A stretch of DNA of 64,000 bases, taken from contig NZ_SEWE01000032.1 of the NCBI RefSeq assembly GCF_004167665.1, forward strand, positions 1-64,000, in the 5' to 3' direction. Below, in pieces: positions 44,046 through 55,515 of this stretch; within the stretch, counting starts at the first letter, position 1, and each line of letters starts with the position of its first letter. The notes beneath the pieces were generated by a model. It worked only from the letters and a program-made list of their open reading frames with translations. It was not told the DNA's origin and did no database searches. The DNA comes from Hymenobacter persicinus (GTDB taxonomy: Bacteria > Bacteroidota > Bacteroidia > Cytophagales > Hymenobacteraceae). The position numbers and the translations under genes were made by a program.

Positions 44046-45446
44046 TTAGTGGCCGCCGGCCTCGGGCGTTACGGGCCCTTTTTCGTTGTAGCGCTCATTG
44101 ACGGCCGTCACGGCCAGGTTGGCCAGAAAGCCTACGGCCAGCAGGCCCGCCATGGTGTAGAACACGGGCTGGTAAGCGGCGGCGCCCTTGAGCCCTTCGG
44201 CCTTGCGGCTCTCCGACAGCCAGTTGACGATAACCGGGCCCAGCACCCCCGCCGTGCTCCAGGCCGTGAGCAGCCGGCCGTGGATGGCACCGACCTGGTA
44301 CTTGCCAAACAGGTCGGAGAGGTAGGCCGGAATCGTGGCGAAGCCCCCACCGTACATGCTGATAATCACGCAGGCCACCACCACGAACAGCGTGAGCTGA
44401 GCGTTATGGCCCAGCGTGGGCACCAGGGCGTACATCACGATGCCCAGACCGAAATAAATGGCATAGGTGACCTTGCGGCCCAGCTTATCCGAGGCCGACG
44501 ACCAGAAGAATCGGCCGAGCAGGTTGAACAAGCTCAGCAGCCCCACAAAGCCGGCGGCGGCGGCCACGGTCACGCCCCGGCCCGGGCCCATGGCCTTGTC
44601 GGAAAATGTTTCCTGAATCAGGGGCGAGGCCGTTTCCAGCACGCCGATACCCGCCGTCACGTTGGTCAGCAGCACCACCCACAGCAGCCAGAACTGGGGC
44701 GTCTTGATGGCATTGTCGGCTGATACGTTGCCGCTGGTAATCAGGGCGCTGTGCTCGGCGTTGGGCACGTAGCCGGCCGGGGCCCAGTCGTCGGCGGGCA
44801 CCCGAATGGTCCAAACGCCGAACTGCATGAACAGGAAGTAGATGATGCCCAGCGTGATAAAGGTGGGTGCCACGCCCATTGGCGCTGAGTCCTTGAAGTG
44901 AGCCATCAGGGCCACCGACAGCGGGGAGGCAATCATGGCCCCGCCTCCGAAGCCCATAATGGCCATGCCGGTAGCTACGCCTTTGCGGTCGGGAAACCAC
45001 TTAATCAGGGTGCTGACGGGCGAAATGTAGCCGATGCCCAGGCCGATGCCCCCCACGAAGCCGTAGCCGAAGTACAGTAGGGGCAGGCTGTGCAGGTGCA
45101 CACCCAGGGAGCCGATAAAAAAGCCGCCCGCAAAGCACAGGGCCGCCGCCATCATGGCCTTGCGCGGCCCAACCCGTTCGAGCCACTTGCCGAAGATGGC
45201 CGCCGACAGCCCCAGCAGCACAATGGCAATGGAGAAAATCCACCCGATCTGGCCGGGCGTCCAGTCGCCGGTGGCCGGATGGTCCACGTCGCCGCTAAGC
45301 AGGGCGCCAAGCGGTTTTTTGAAGACGCTGAAGGCGTAGGCCTGGCCGATAGCAAGGTGAATGGCGAGGGCGGCGGGCGGAATCAGCCAGCGGTTGTAGC
45401 CGGGGCCCGCAATGGTGCGGCTGCGGTCCAGTAGAGAAACTGCCAT
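44046..45446 (-). CDS. OFA-family MFS transporter (oxalate/formate antiporter-like)
   Basis: A 466-residue inner-membrane protein with 12 hydrophobic segments. It begins with a cytosolic head and RWLIPPAALAIHLAIGQAYAFSVF, which is characteristic of the OFA family, as are YISPVSTLIKWFPDRKGVATGMAIMGFGGGA and the cytosolic loop SDKLGRK. Members exchange oxalate for formate or move related monocarboxylates. The location next to a formate-dehydrogenase-like enzyme and Moco genes fits formate or oxalate handling, but the substrate is inferred. The 49-residue small partner follows 36 bases downstream, then a terminator. Confidence 0.9.
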   Translation of the reverse strand: MAVSLLDRSRTIAGPGYNRWLIPPAALAIHLAIGQAYAFSVFKKPLGALLSGDVDHPATGDWTPGQIGWIFSIAIVLLGLSAAIFGKWLERVGPRKAMMAAALCFAGGFFIGSLGVHLHSLPLLYFGYGFVGGIGLGIGYISPVSTLIKWFPDRKGVATGMAIMGFGGGAMIASPLSVALMAHFKDSAPMGVAPTFITLGIIYFLFMQFGVWTIRVPADDWAPAGYVPNAEHSALITSGNVSADNAIKTPQFWLLWVVLLTNVTAGIGVLETASPLIQETFSDKAMGPGRGVTVAAAAGFVGLLSLFNLLGRFFWSSASDKLGRKVTYAIYFGLGIVMYALVPTLGHNAQLTLFVVVACVIISMYGGGFATIPAYLSDLFGKYQVGAIHGRLLTAWSTAGVLGPVIVNWLSESRKAEGLKGAAAYQPVFYTMAGLLAVGFLANLAVTAVNERYNEKGPVTPEAGGH

Positions 45447-45606
45447 GGGGATGTGGTGGGTTAGAAGAAAAAGAGCGAGGTCCCGGCCGCAGCCCGGCCA
45501 GCAATTGGGGTCGTGGTGCTTGGAGACAAGGAAGATAGCCGCTTTAACGGCCTATTCTCACCCGTGTACGGATAAATATTGCTAAACAGCTATAGGTGCC
45601 TCGCGT

Positions 45607-47145
45607 TTAGCGCAGCGCGGGCTCCTTCAGCAGCCAGCCCCGCGGACCTTGGGCCCGGCTGGCACGCAGAAAACCTTCCAGGCCGGCCCGCATCCGTTCG
45701 GCCATCTGCTGCTGAAACTGCGGGTCCACGAGCCGCTTTTCGTCTTCGGCATTCGAGAGAAAAGCCGTTTCAACCAGAGCGTTGGGGTATTCGGTAGGGC
45801 CGTTGAGGCCGAAGTTGAAGCTGCCCACGTTGCCGAAACCCTTGAGGCCAGTCTGCCGCATCTGTTCGTAGAGGGCCAGCGCCAGCGGCCGAAAGGCCAC
45901 GTAGCGGTAAAAGGTGCTCGTGCCCTGCACTGCGGGGCTGCCCGCCGAGTTGACGTGGATGCTGACCAGCAGATCGGGGCGCAGCTGGCGCAGCAGCAGC
46001 ACCCGGTAGCCGTTGTCGACGGTGGCTTGGGTTTCGCGGGTCATCAGTACCCGGGCGCCGGCCTGCTCCAGTTCCCGGCGCAGCTTCTGGGCAATGGCCA
46101 GCGTGAGCACCTTCTCCTGGCTGCCGGCGGTGCTGGTGGCTCCCACGTTTTCGCCCCCGTGCCCGGCGTCGATGGCGACGATGAGGCCGCGCAGGCGCAT
46201 CTTGGCCGGGGGGCGCTTTACTTTGATGACCAGCGTGTTGCCCTGGTAGCCAATGCTGTAGCCCCAGGCCTGCTGGTGGCGCAGGGGCAAAATCAGGCGG
46301 AAAACGTCGGGCTGGAGCTGCTGGTAGCGCACGTCGCCGAGCTCCCGAATGCCGTCGCGCTGGGTTATCCAGTTGGTGTTGGAAGTGGCCCCGAATACGT
46401 CCACAACCAGCGTGGTCGGGTCCTGGAGCAGCTCGGAGCGGTAGGGTAGGCGGGCATCGAGCGGCACGCGCACGTAGTCGTAGAGCGAGTCGCCGCTGAC
46501 GCTCCAGGAGCCGGTCAGGGACGTAGGCACGAAGCTGCCGGGCGGCAGCAGGCGCACCACGTCCTGGGGCACCCAGGCCTGCTGATTCTCGGCTAGCCGC
46601 ACCCGGTACTGGCCGCCCACCATGCCGGTGAGGTGCAGCACCACGAGCGAATCGAGGTAGCCCATCTTGGCCCCGCCGAGCCGGTCTTCGCCCAGGCCGT
46701 AATTCAGATACGCCAGCGGCCCCTTGGTAACGGCCAGCTGGGGTATATTCGCGTCCAGAAAGCGCACCTTCGAGCGGCTGACGGCCGAGGCCAGCACCGT
46801 GCTGTCGGGGCGCAGAACCTGAAACTGAATGGGCCGGTTGTGGAGCGTGTCGCCGGGCTGGACCACGTAAGTAGCCTGGTAGATGCCGCGCTGCCCCTTC
46901 GTCAGTGCCGGGTTCAGTTCCGGCATGGGCAAGCCGCGCAGAAACGTGACGCGCTGGCCGGGCAGACCCTTTAGGCGCACCTGCAGCCGGTCGCCGGGCT
47001 GAAGCCACTGGTTGGCGGCGGGCACGGTTTCGGCGCTGGTAATCGGGCTTTGGGCGTGGGCAGAGCCGGCCAGCAGTGCCAGGGCGGGCAGTAGACGCAA
47101 AAAGCCCCGTAACGAAGACGGGGCTTTACGAAGCGGGGTAAGCAC
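45607..47145 (-). CDS. N-acetylmuramoyl-L-alanine amidase (amidase_3)
   Basis: A 512-residue exported zinc hydrolase that cleaves the amide between N-acetylmuramic acid and the peptide stem. Signal peptide around FLRLLPALALLAGSAHAQ; a long N-terminal region (~35-315) of uncertain fold with beta-rich repeats; catalytic domain from ~325: zinc ligands in VAIDAGHGGENVG, SQEKVLTLA and SIHVNSAG, and catalytic Glu in NALVETAFLSN. Length is at the upper end for the family. The start is uncertain: GTG at 47145 lies two bases from the preceding stop, while TTG at 47100 would also give a complete signal peptide. A terminator-like hairpin lies between the two. Confidence 0.88.
   Translation of the reverse strand: MLTPLRKAPSSLRGFLRLLPALALLAGSAHAQSPITSAETVPAANQWLQPGDRLQVRLKGLPGQRVTFLRGLPMPELNPALTKGQRGIYQATYVVQPGDTLHNRPIQFQVLRPDSTVLASAVSRSKVRFLDANIPQLAVTKGPLAYLNYGLGEDRLGGAKMGYLDSLVVLHLTGMVGGQYRVRLAENQQAWVPQDVVRLLPPGSFVPTSLTGSWSVSGDSLYDYVRVPLDARLPYRSELLQDPTTLVVDVFGATSNTNWITQRDGIRELGDVRYQQLQPDVFRLILPLRHQQAWGYSIGYQGNTLVIKVKRPPAKMRLRGLIVAIDAGHGGENVGATSTAGSQEKVLTLAIAQKLRRELEQAGARVLMTRETQATVDNGYRVLLLRQLRPDLLVSIHVNSAGSPAVQGTSTFYRYVAFRPLALALYEQMRQTGLKGFGNVGSFNFGLNGPTEYPNALVETAFLSNAEDEKRLVDPQFQQQMAERMRAGLEGFLRASRAQGPRGWLLKEPALR
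47099..47127 (-). terminator. Terminator-like hairpin inside the amidase start region
   Basis: Perfect 10-bp stem AAAGCCCCGT/ACGGGGCTTT (47101-47110 and 47118-47127), 7-base loop, followed in the minus direction by five T. In form it is an intrinsic terminator for the lipoprotein gene ending at 47148, but it overlaps codons 7-16 of the longer amidase frame. Confidence 0.65.
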
Positions 47146-47147
47146 GG

Positions 47148-47684
47148 CTAGTTTTTAACGGCTTGGCCCAAATCCTTCACGTCGCGGCCAGTTTCGAGGG
47201 CCGTAAACTCGGCCTGCAGGGCGCGGATGTGGAGCTCGTCGCGGCCTTTCACGTCGAGACGGATGGCCTTGAGCTGCTCGTTGAGGCGCTTGTAGATGGC
47301 TGTGGCGTAGTCCCAGTCGCGCTGGGTCCACTGCTTCTGCCGGGCGCGCACCTGCTGCAAAAACTGCTTGTAGGCCGGCTCGATGGTGGTGGGCGTCAGC
47401 GTTTCGATGCTCGCGTAGGTACCCAGCAGCTCGGCCGTAAACGTGCTCAGACTGGTGTTGTCGAGAGGCTGACGGTTGCGGGCCCGCGAGGTTGAGTCGA
47501 AGGTAGCGGCGCGGTGCCCGGCCGTTTTGAGCTTGGCCGCGGCCCGGTCGGCGAGGCTGTCGAGGTTGCGGGCTTCGGTGCGCACAATCTCCTGCCGCTC
47601 CCGCGGGGTAGTGTCGCAGCTGGTCAGGGCAACGGCCGCCAGCAGGGCCGCCGCTGGCAGAAAAAACAGGCTGGATGATTTCAT
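47148..47684 (-). CDS. Hypothetical lipoprotein
   Basis: A 178-residue protein with a lipoprotein signal: MKSSSLFFLPAAALLAAVAL, then TSC with the lipidated Cys at residue 23. The mature part (DTTPRERQEIVRTEARNLDS...) is charged and strongly helical, with heptad-like spacing, and has no motif I recognise. It is followed after two bases by the longer amidase frame and a hairpin, so it is likely an envelope protein co-transcribed at least partly with the amidase. No functional call is possible. Confidence 0.8.
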   Translation of the reverse strand: MKSSSLFFLPAAALLAAVALTSCDTTPRERQEIVRTEARNLDSLADRAAAKLKTAGHRAATFDSTSRARNRQPLDNTSLSTFTAELLGTYASIETLTPTTIEPAYKQFLQQVRARQKQWTQRDWDYATAIYKRLNEQLKAIRLDVKGRDELHIRALQAEFTALETGRDVKDLGQAVKN

Positions 47685-47750
47685 AGCCGGGGTGTACGTA
47701 ATTCCGGCGCCGGGGATGTAGGCCCCATCTGCCCGGCGCCGGCCTGCGCC

Positions 47751-48341
47751 TTACTGCGCAACCACCACCGGCGCCTGGAGCTTGAAGGTAAAGGGCAGCT
47801 CGTAGACCACCGGCACCGCGTGGCCGTCCTTACGAGCCGGAATCCACTGGTTGGGAATCTTGCGGCACACGCGCATGGCTTCCTCGTCGCAGCCCCCGCC
47901 CACGCTGAGCAGAACTTTGTGGTTGGAAGCCTGGCCCAGCGTGTCGATGGTAACGGCAATGAGCACCTTGCCCTGCAGGTTGCGCTGCTGGGCGGCCGTC
48001 GGATACACCAGCTTGCTCGTGTAAGCTGCCAAGGCCACGTCGCCACCGATAAACAGCGGAGGCTGGTCGACGCGGCTGCGGGTCCACTGCCCGGGCTGCA
48101 GCTCGACCAGGTAGGGAATGTCTTCCACGGGGCGGAAGAAAATAAGCTTCTTGGTGGTGTGGTCGTACTTCTGCACCTTCACCTGGCGGCCGTCGCGGGT
48201 GTGGGCGTAGTACTCCCAGACGCCGACTTTGGTGCCTTTCTCCAGCATACCGCTTTCGGTGTCGGTAGTGCGCAGGCGCTGGGCAAGGGAGGAAAAAGGC
48301 AGGAGCAGGGCGAAGAGCCCAAACAGTAAGAGTTTGTTCAT
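47751..48341 (-). CDS. TonB C-terminal domain protein
   Basis: A 196-residue exported protein. The ATG at 48341 gives a signal peptide MNKLLLFGLFALLLPFSSLA. The middle (ESGMLEKGTKVGVWEYYAH, then GRQVKVQKYDHTTKKLIFF) resembles a MORN/antitoxin-like repeat common in Bacteroidota TonB-type proteins. The C-terminal ~90 residues have LVYPTAAQQRNLQGKVLIAV then TIDTLGQASNHKVL, the typical YP..A...G.QG.V.V.F.ID..G pattern of the TonB C-terminal domain. There is no N-terminal membrane anchor besides the signal, so energy transduction in the usual way is doubtful. The upstream frame to 48461 lacks support. Confidence 0.82.
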   Translation of the reverse strand: MNKLLLFGLFALLLPFSSLAQRLRTTDTESGMLEKGTKVGVWEYYAHTRDGRQVKVQKYDHTTKKLIFFRPVEDIPYLVELQPGQWTRSRVDQPPLFIGGDVALAAYTSKLVYPTAAQQRNLQGKVLIAVTIDTLGQASNHKVLLSVGGGCDEEAMRVCRKIPNQWIPARKDGHAVPVVYELPFTFKLQAPVVVAQ

Positions 48342-48618
48342 AATTGGTGGGAATTGGGGATGGCAGCAGGGCGCGGGCAAAAGCCAACCACTTCCTTTTT
48401 CCATGCGGCGGACCGAACGGGGAAGAAAGTAATTGGTAAAATTATTACCGTTTAAATACAATTAAGGGCGCTGGATATTGATAGCGCTGCTAAACTGTAT
48501 TTAACTCGGTAACCAATGATAAGCAGACTGATACGGAGACTAATACCGGGCTTGAGCAAACCATTGATCCGGGAAATTTACAACTATTCCGGTTCTCGCC
48601 AAAAAATAAGTTGGTTTG

Positions 48619-49146
48619 TCAGGCCTGCCCGCCGAGGCGGTCCTGCAGGTCACGCAGCTGGCTTTGCAGGCCGGGCAGGTGGGGGCAGATGCGGGCCAGC
48701 CGCTGCAACACGTGCAGGGCACCCCGGTCGTCGCCGAGCATGCGCAGGATGGTGGCCCAACCGGCCAGGGCGCCGAAATGGCGGGGCTCACGCCGCAGGG
48801 TTTCGGCAATGTCGAGCAGGGAGGTGCGGTACTCGCCGCGCAGGTAGCGGGCCGTGGCGCGCTTGTTCCAGCCCTCGGCAAACGCCGGCCGGGCCTCAAT
48901 GATGGCACTGAACTCGTGGATGGCGAGGGTGTAATCGTCGGCGGCCAAGGCGCGCATGCCGGCCTCGAGCTGCTTGTCGAGCAGGGCGTCGCCGGTTTCG
49001 AGCCAGAGCTGCCAGATGCCGTTTTGCAGGGCTTCAATCTCGGCCGGCACCGTGGCCGTGCGCAGCTGGTCAAACAGGGCGTCGAGCGGAGTCAAATGGT
49101 GAGATAGTGAAATGGTGAATTTGTGAAGGTGACGCTGGGCTGCCAT
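48619..49146 (-). CDS. TPR-like repeat protein
   Basis: A 175-residue soluble protein with about three tetratricopeptide-like helical hairpins (residues ~70-165, for example ALAADDYTLAIHEFSAIIEA, then RPAFAEGWNKRATARYLRGE and LRREPRHFGALAGWATILRML). Such domains mediate protein contacts; the partner is unknown. The ATG at 49146 is the longest start, but its first ~17 codons (HKFTISLSHHLT) are encoded by repeat element copy B. A TTG at 49095, giving LTPLDALFDQLR, would start directly outside the element and may be the native one. It follows metF by about 75 bases in the same direction. Confidence 0.8.
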   Translation of the reverse strand: MAAQRHLHKFTISLSHHLTPLDALFDQLRTATVPAEIEALQNGIWQLWLETGDALLDKQLEAGMRALAADDYTLAIHEFSAIIEARPAFAEGWNKRATARYLRGEYRTSLLDIAETLRREPRHFGALAGWATILRMLGDDRGALHVLQRLARICPHLPGLQSQLRDLQDRLGGQA

Positions 49147-49218
49147 GCTGCCGTGCCATTGGCGCAGGTAGCGCTAATAGAACGAAAACTCGCCATTTCA
49201 CAAGTTCACCAGTTTACC
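49093..49218. repeat. Element with 8-bp terminal repeats, copy B
   Basis: The left end (49095-49134) reads AATGGTGAGATAGTGAAATG then GTGAATTTGTGAAGG; the right end (49192-49218) reads GCCATTTCACAAGTTCACCA then GTTTACC. The arms are inverted and built of period-8 units, as in copy A (43217-43316); GGTGAGATAGTG..ATGGTGA is shared almost exactly. The element fills the space between the TPR protein and metF, and its inner part overlaps the longer reading of the TPR gene. Confidence 0.65.
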
Positions 49219-49219
49219 T

Positions 49220-50176
49220 TTAAAACAGCGCCGCGGCCACCCGGCGGATGGATTCGGACTTGCCCATGGAGTAGTAGTGCAGGCAGGGCACGCCGTGGGC
49301 CATCAGCTCCCGGCTCTGGTTGATGCACCACTCAATGCCAATCTGGCGGGCCGCCTCGTTGTCGGGGGCCAGGTGCACGGCTTCGGCCAGCTCCTCGGGG
49401 ATGTTGAGGTAGAAGGAGCGGGGCAGCATGGTGAGCTGGCCCTTGGTGGTCAGGGGCTTGAGGCCGGGAATGATGGGCACGGTGATGCCCGCGTCGCGGC
49501 AGCGCTTTTCGAAGGCGAAAAACTGCTCGTTATCGAAAAACATCTGGGTCACGATGTACTCGGCGCCGCGGTCCACCTTGTGCTTGAGGTAGCGCAGGTC
49601 GGCGCCGTAGTTGGGGGCCTCGAAGTGCTTTTCGGGGTAGCCGGCCGTGCCGATGCAGAAGTTGGTGGCCCAGGTGTCGTCCTGTTCCTCGTCGAGGTAC
49701 TCGCCCTTGTTGAGGTTGGCTACCTGCCCGATCAGGTCGCAGGCGTAGCTGTGGCCGTCGGGCTCGGGCTTGAACATTCCTTCGCTCTTAATCGGGTCGC
49801 CGCGCAGGGCCAGCACGTTGTCGATGCCCAGAAAGTGCAGGTCAATCAGGGCGTTTTCGGTTTCCTCCTTCGAGAAGCCCCCGCAGATGAGGTGGGGCAC
49901 GGTGTCCACGTCGAAGCGGTTTTTGATGGCCGCGCAGATGCCCACCGTGCCGGGCCGACGACGCACGGTTTTCTTCTCGAGCAGGCCGTTGGGGTGCTGG
50001 CGGTACACGTACTCCTCGCGGTGGTAGGTCACGTCAATAAACGGCGGCTTGAACTCCAGCAAAGGTTCGATATTCGAAAACAGCGTCTGGATATTCTCGC
50101 CCTTGCGGGGCGGCAGCACCTCGAAGGAAAACAGCGTCTTGCCGGCGGCGCGGGACAGGTGGTCGGTTACTTTCAT
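49220..50176 (-). CDS. metF: Methylenetetrahydrofolate reductase MetF
   Basis: A 318-residue flavoprotein that reduces 5,10-methylenetetrahydrofolate to 5-methyltetrahydrofolate, the methyl donor used by MetH. Motifs: TLFSFEVLPPRKG (residues ~14-26, with the catalytic Glu), DVTYHREEY, NVLALRGDPIK (~120), FCIGTAGYPEKH (~173) and EYIVTQMFFDNEQF (~207). Length fits the family. It follows metH in the same direction with a 189-base spacer filled by a palindromic element. The riboswitch upstream of metH may therefore also control metF if the transcript continues. Confidence 0.96.
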   Translation of the reverse strand: MKVTDHLSRAAGKTLFSFEVLPPRKGENIQTLFSNIEPLLEFKPPFIDVTYHREEYVYRQHPNGLLEKKTVRRRPGTVGICAAIKNRFDVDTVPHLICGGFSKEETENALIDLHFLGIDNVLALRGDPIKSEGMFKPEPDGHSYACDLIGQVANLNKGEYLDEEQDDTWATNFCIGTAGYPEKHFEAPNYGADLRYLKHKVDRGAEYIVTQMFFDNEQFFAFEKRCRDAGITVPIIPGLKPLTTKGQLTMLPRSFYLNIPEELAEAVHLAPDNEAARQIGIEWCINQSRELMAHGVPCLHYYSMGKSESIRRVAAALF

Positions 50177-50222
50177 AGAGAGCTCCGACCAGGGGCCGAA
50201 GAGGCATTGCGTGGGTAATGGT

Positions 50223-50357
50223 AGCTCCCCTCCTCAGATGAGGAGGAGTTGGGTGGGTGACAGTCGTTGAACAAGTCAGAATTAGTTTTAACGGGTCGTT
50301 CAACAATTTTACCACCCCGGCCTTCGGCCACCCCTCCTTGAAAAAAAGGAGGGGAAC
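50223..50357. mobile_element. MITE-like palindromic element between metH and metF
   Basis: A compact segment with nested hairpins: CCTCCTC/GAGGAGG (50229-50235 and 50240-50246), GGCC-TTC-GGCC (about 50319-50328), and CCCCTCCTT/AAGGAGGGG (50331-50339 and 50346-50354). The outer ends are inverted relative to each other (CTCCCCTCCT at the left, AGGAGGGGAA at the right), and an inner pair GTTGAAC/GTTCAAC lies at 50265-50304. It has no coding capacity. The right hairpin could also end or process metH transcripts. Confidence 0.6.
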
Positions 50358-50365
50358 TTACGTTC

Positions 50366-54082
<3,717 letters not shown>

Positions 54083-54119
54083 ATCGGCGGCTTTCCAAAT
54101 AAGGCGGTACTAAAAAGCC

Positions 54120-54131
54120 TATCCAGAAAGA
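54120..54131 (-). promoter_or_regulatory. metH: Candidate expression platform of the SAM riboswitch
   Basis: In the RNA this reads UCUUUCUGGAUA and is perfectly complementary, over 12 bases, to UAUCCAGAAAGA in the 5' strand of the aptamer (54246-54257 on the plus strand), so it can compete with the P1/P2 fold. GGCUUUUUAG follows directly. The mechanism is inferred from pairing alone. Confidence 0.5.
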
Positions 54132-54153
54132 GCCGCGCGGGGCGAGTCCTGTT

Positions 54154-54259
54154 CTTATCTTCTTCCAGAGCCGGAGCTGTGAAATGGGAGTTGGCACCTT
54201 GTTTTATTTCAGGTTGCCAAGACGTCGTCGGGCCCAGTCCCTCGGTCTTTCTGGATAAG
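54154..54259 (-). ncRNA. SAM-I riboswitch (S box)
   Basis: On the minus strand, 5' CUUAUC and 3' GAUAAG close P1 (54254-54259 and 54154-54159). Between them stand the S-box core segments: CCGAGGGACUGGGCCCGACG, then GGCAACC, then GGUGCCAACUCC, the SAM-binding and kink-turn parts. It lies 72 bases upstream of metH and about 3 bases after the predicted transcription start. It is expected to lower metH expression when S-adenosylmethionine is plentiful. The match to the known aptamer is close. Confidence 0.93.
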
Positions 54260-54267
54260 TAACATCA

Positions 54268-54299
54268 CGAAGATACAGCAGGAATTTGCGGAATCCAAT
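54268..54299 (-). promoter_or_regulatory. Promoter of the metH riboswitch transcript
   Basis: On the minus strand ATTG (54296-54299) is followed by 20 bases and then TATCTTCG (54268-54275), one mismatch from TAnnTTTG. The inferred start point lies a few bases before the riboswitch. Confidence 0.6.
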
Positions 54300-54365
54300 T
54301 TTGAAAGAACCGGGGTATTCCGCTTTTTCGGCTGTCCTTCGGGCCACGGTTTACGCCGGCCCGCC

Positions 54366-55505
54366 ATGCTTCGTATTGCTATGCTACCTCCCCTTCGCCT
54401 GCTCCTGTGGACTGCCTTGCTGCTGCTGCCCGCGGCGCTGCTAGGGCAGCGCCTGCCCAAAACGGCCGGCGCCGGCCTGCGGGCGCAGTACTACGACGGC
54501 AGGAACTTCGAGAAGCTGGTACTCACCCGTCTCGACCCGACCATCGACTTCAACTGGACTCTGGGCCCATCCAGCCCCAACAAGGCGCCCCAGCAGTTTG
54601 TGGAGCCTGGTCCGGGCGTGCCGGCCGAGTATTTCTCGGTGCGCTGGATGGGCCACCTCTACGCCCCGGTCACCGGCCGCTACACCTTCCGCATGGTCAG
54701 CGACGACGGCATGCGGGTGTGGGTGGGCGGCAAGAAAGTCCTGAGTTCCTGGCACGACCAGGCGGCCACCGAAGTCACGGCCGAAGTCGACCTAATCGGG
54801 GGGCGCTACTATCCGCTGCGGGTCGAGTACTACCAAATGCAGCGGGACACCCGGGCCCTGCTGGCCTGGCAGCGCCCGGATGAGCCGTCGGCCGAACCCG
54901 CGCCGATACCACCTGCTTTTCTCTACGCCGCGCTGCCCCCCACGGCCAAGCCCATTCCGGTTCCGGCAGCCGCGCCGCCCGTGGCAGCGAAGAGCTCGGG
55001 CGGGCCGGCACCCGCCAAGCCTGCCCTGGTACCCGCTCGGCCACCCGCCCCGAAGCCCACGGCCGTACTGCGCCGCCGGCCCGCCGCCGTAGTGCCCACG
55101 CCAGTGCCCCGGCCCGCTGCTGATAGTGCTACCAAGTCGTTGCCCGATTTATCGGCCCTGAGCCGGGGGGCGGCCGTTACGCTGCCCAACCTGTACTTCA
55201 CCCAGAGCACGGCCGCGCTGCTACCGGCCTCGCGGCCCATGCTCAACCAGCTGGCCCGCACCCTGCAGGCCCAGCCCGCGCTTCGCCTCGAAATTGCGGG
55301 CCACACCGACAACGTGGGCGAGCCGGCCCTGAACCTGCGCCTGTCGGAGCAGCGGGCCCGGGTGGTGCGGCGCTACCTCGTGCAGCAGGGCATCGATTCG
55401 GTGCGGCTGACGGCCAAGGGCTACGGCGATACACGCCCCGTGGCCGACAACCGGGACCCGCAGCAGCGGCCCCGCAACCGCCGGGTGGAAGTGGTGGTGC
55501 AGTAA
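54366..55505 (+). CDS. PA14-OmpA fusion protein
   Basis: A 379-residue exported protein. Signal peptide PLRLLLWTALLLLPAALLGQ; PA14 domain (~residues 35-175: GLRAQYYDGRNFEKLVLTRL, then YFSVRWMGHLYAPVTGRYTF, RMVSDDGMRVWVGGKKV); a Pro/Ala-rich linker (~180-255); and an OmpA-type peptidoglycan-binding domain (~265-378) with LPNLYFTQSTAALLPAS, LEIAGHTDNVG, LSEQRARVVRRYL and RPRNRRVEVVV. PA14 domains bind carbohydrates, and the OmpA domain binds the peptidoglycan stem, so the protein probably links an envelope-facing sugar ligand to the wall. An ATG at 54381 would shorten the signal slightly. It is divergent from metH. Confidence 0.88.
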   Translation: MLRIAMLPPLRLLLWTALLLLPAALLGQRLPKTAGAGLRAQYYDGRNFEKLVLTRLDPTIDFNWTLGPSSPNKAPQQFVEPGPGVPAEYFSVRWMGHLYAPVTGRYTFRMVSDDGMRVWVGGKKVLSSWHDQAATEVTAEVDLIGGRYYPLRVEYYQMQRDTRALLAWQRPDEPSAEPAPIPPAFLYAALPPTAKPIPVPAAAPPVAAKSSGGPAPAKPALVPARPPAPKPTAVLRRRPAAVVPTPVPRPAADSATKSLPDLSALSRGAAVTLPNLYFTQSTAALLPASRPMLNQLARTLQAQPALRLEIAGHTDNVGEPALNLRLSEQRARVVRRYLVQQGIDSVRLTAKGYGDTRPVADNRDPQQRPRNRRVEVVVQ

Positions 55506-55515
55506 GAAGCAGAGC

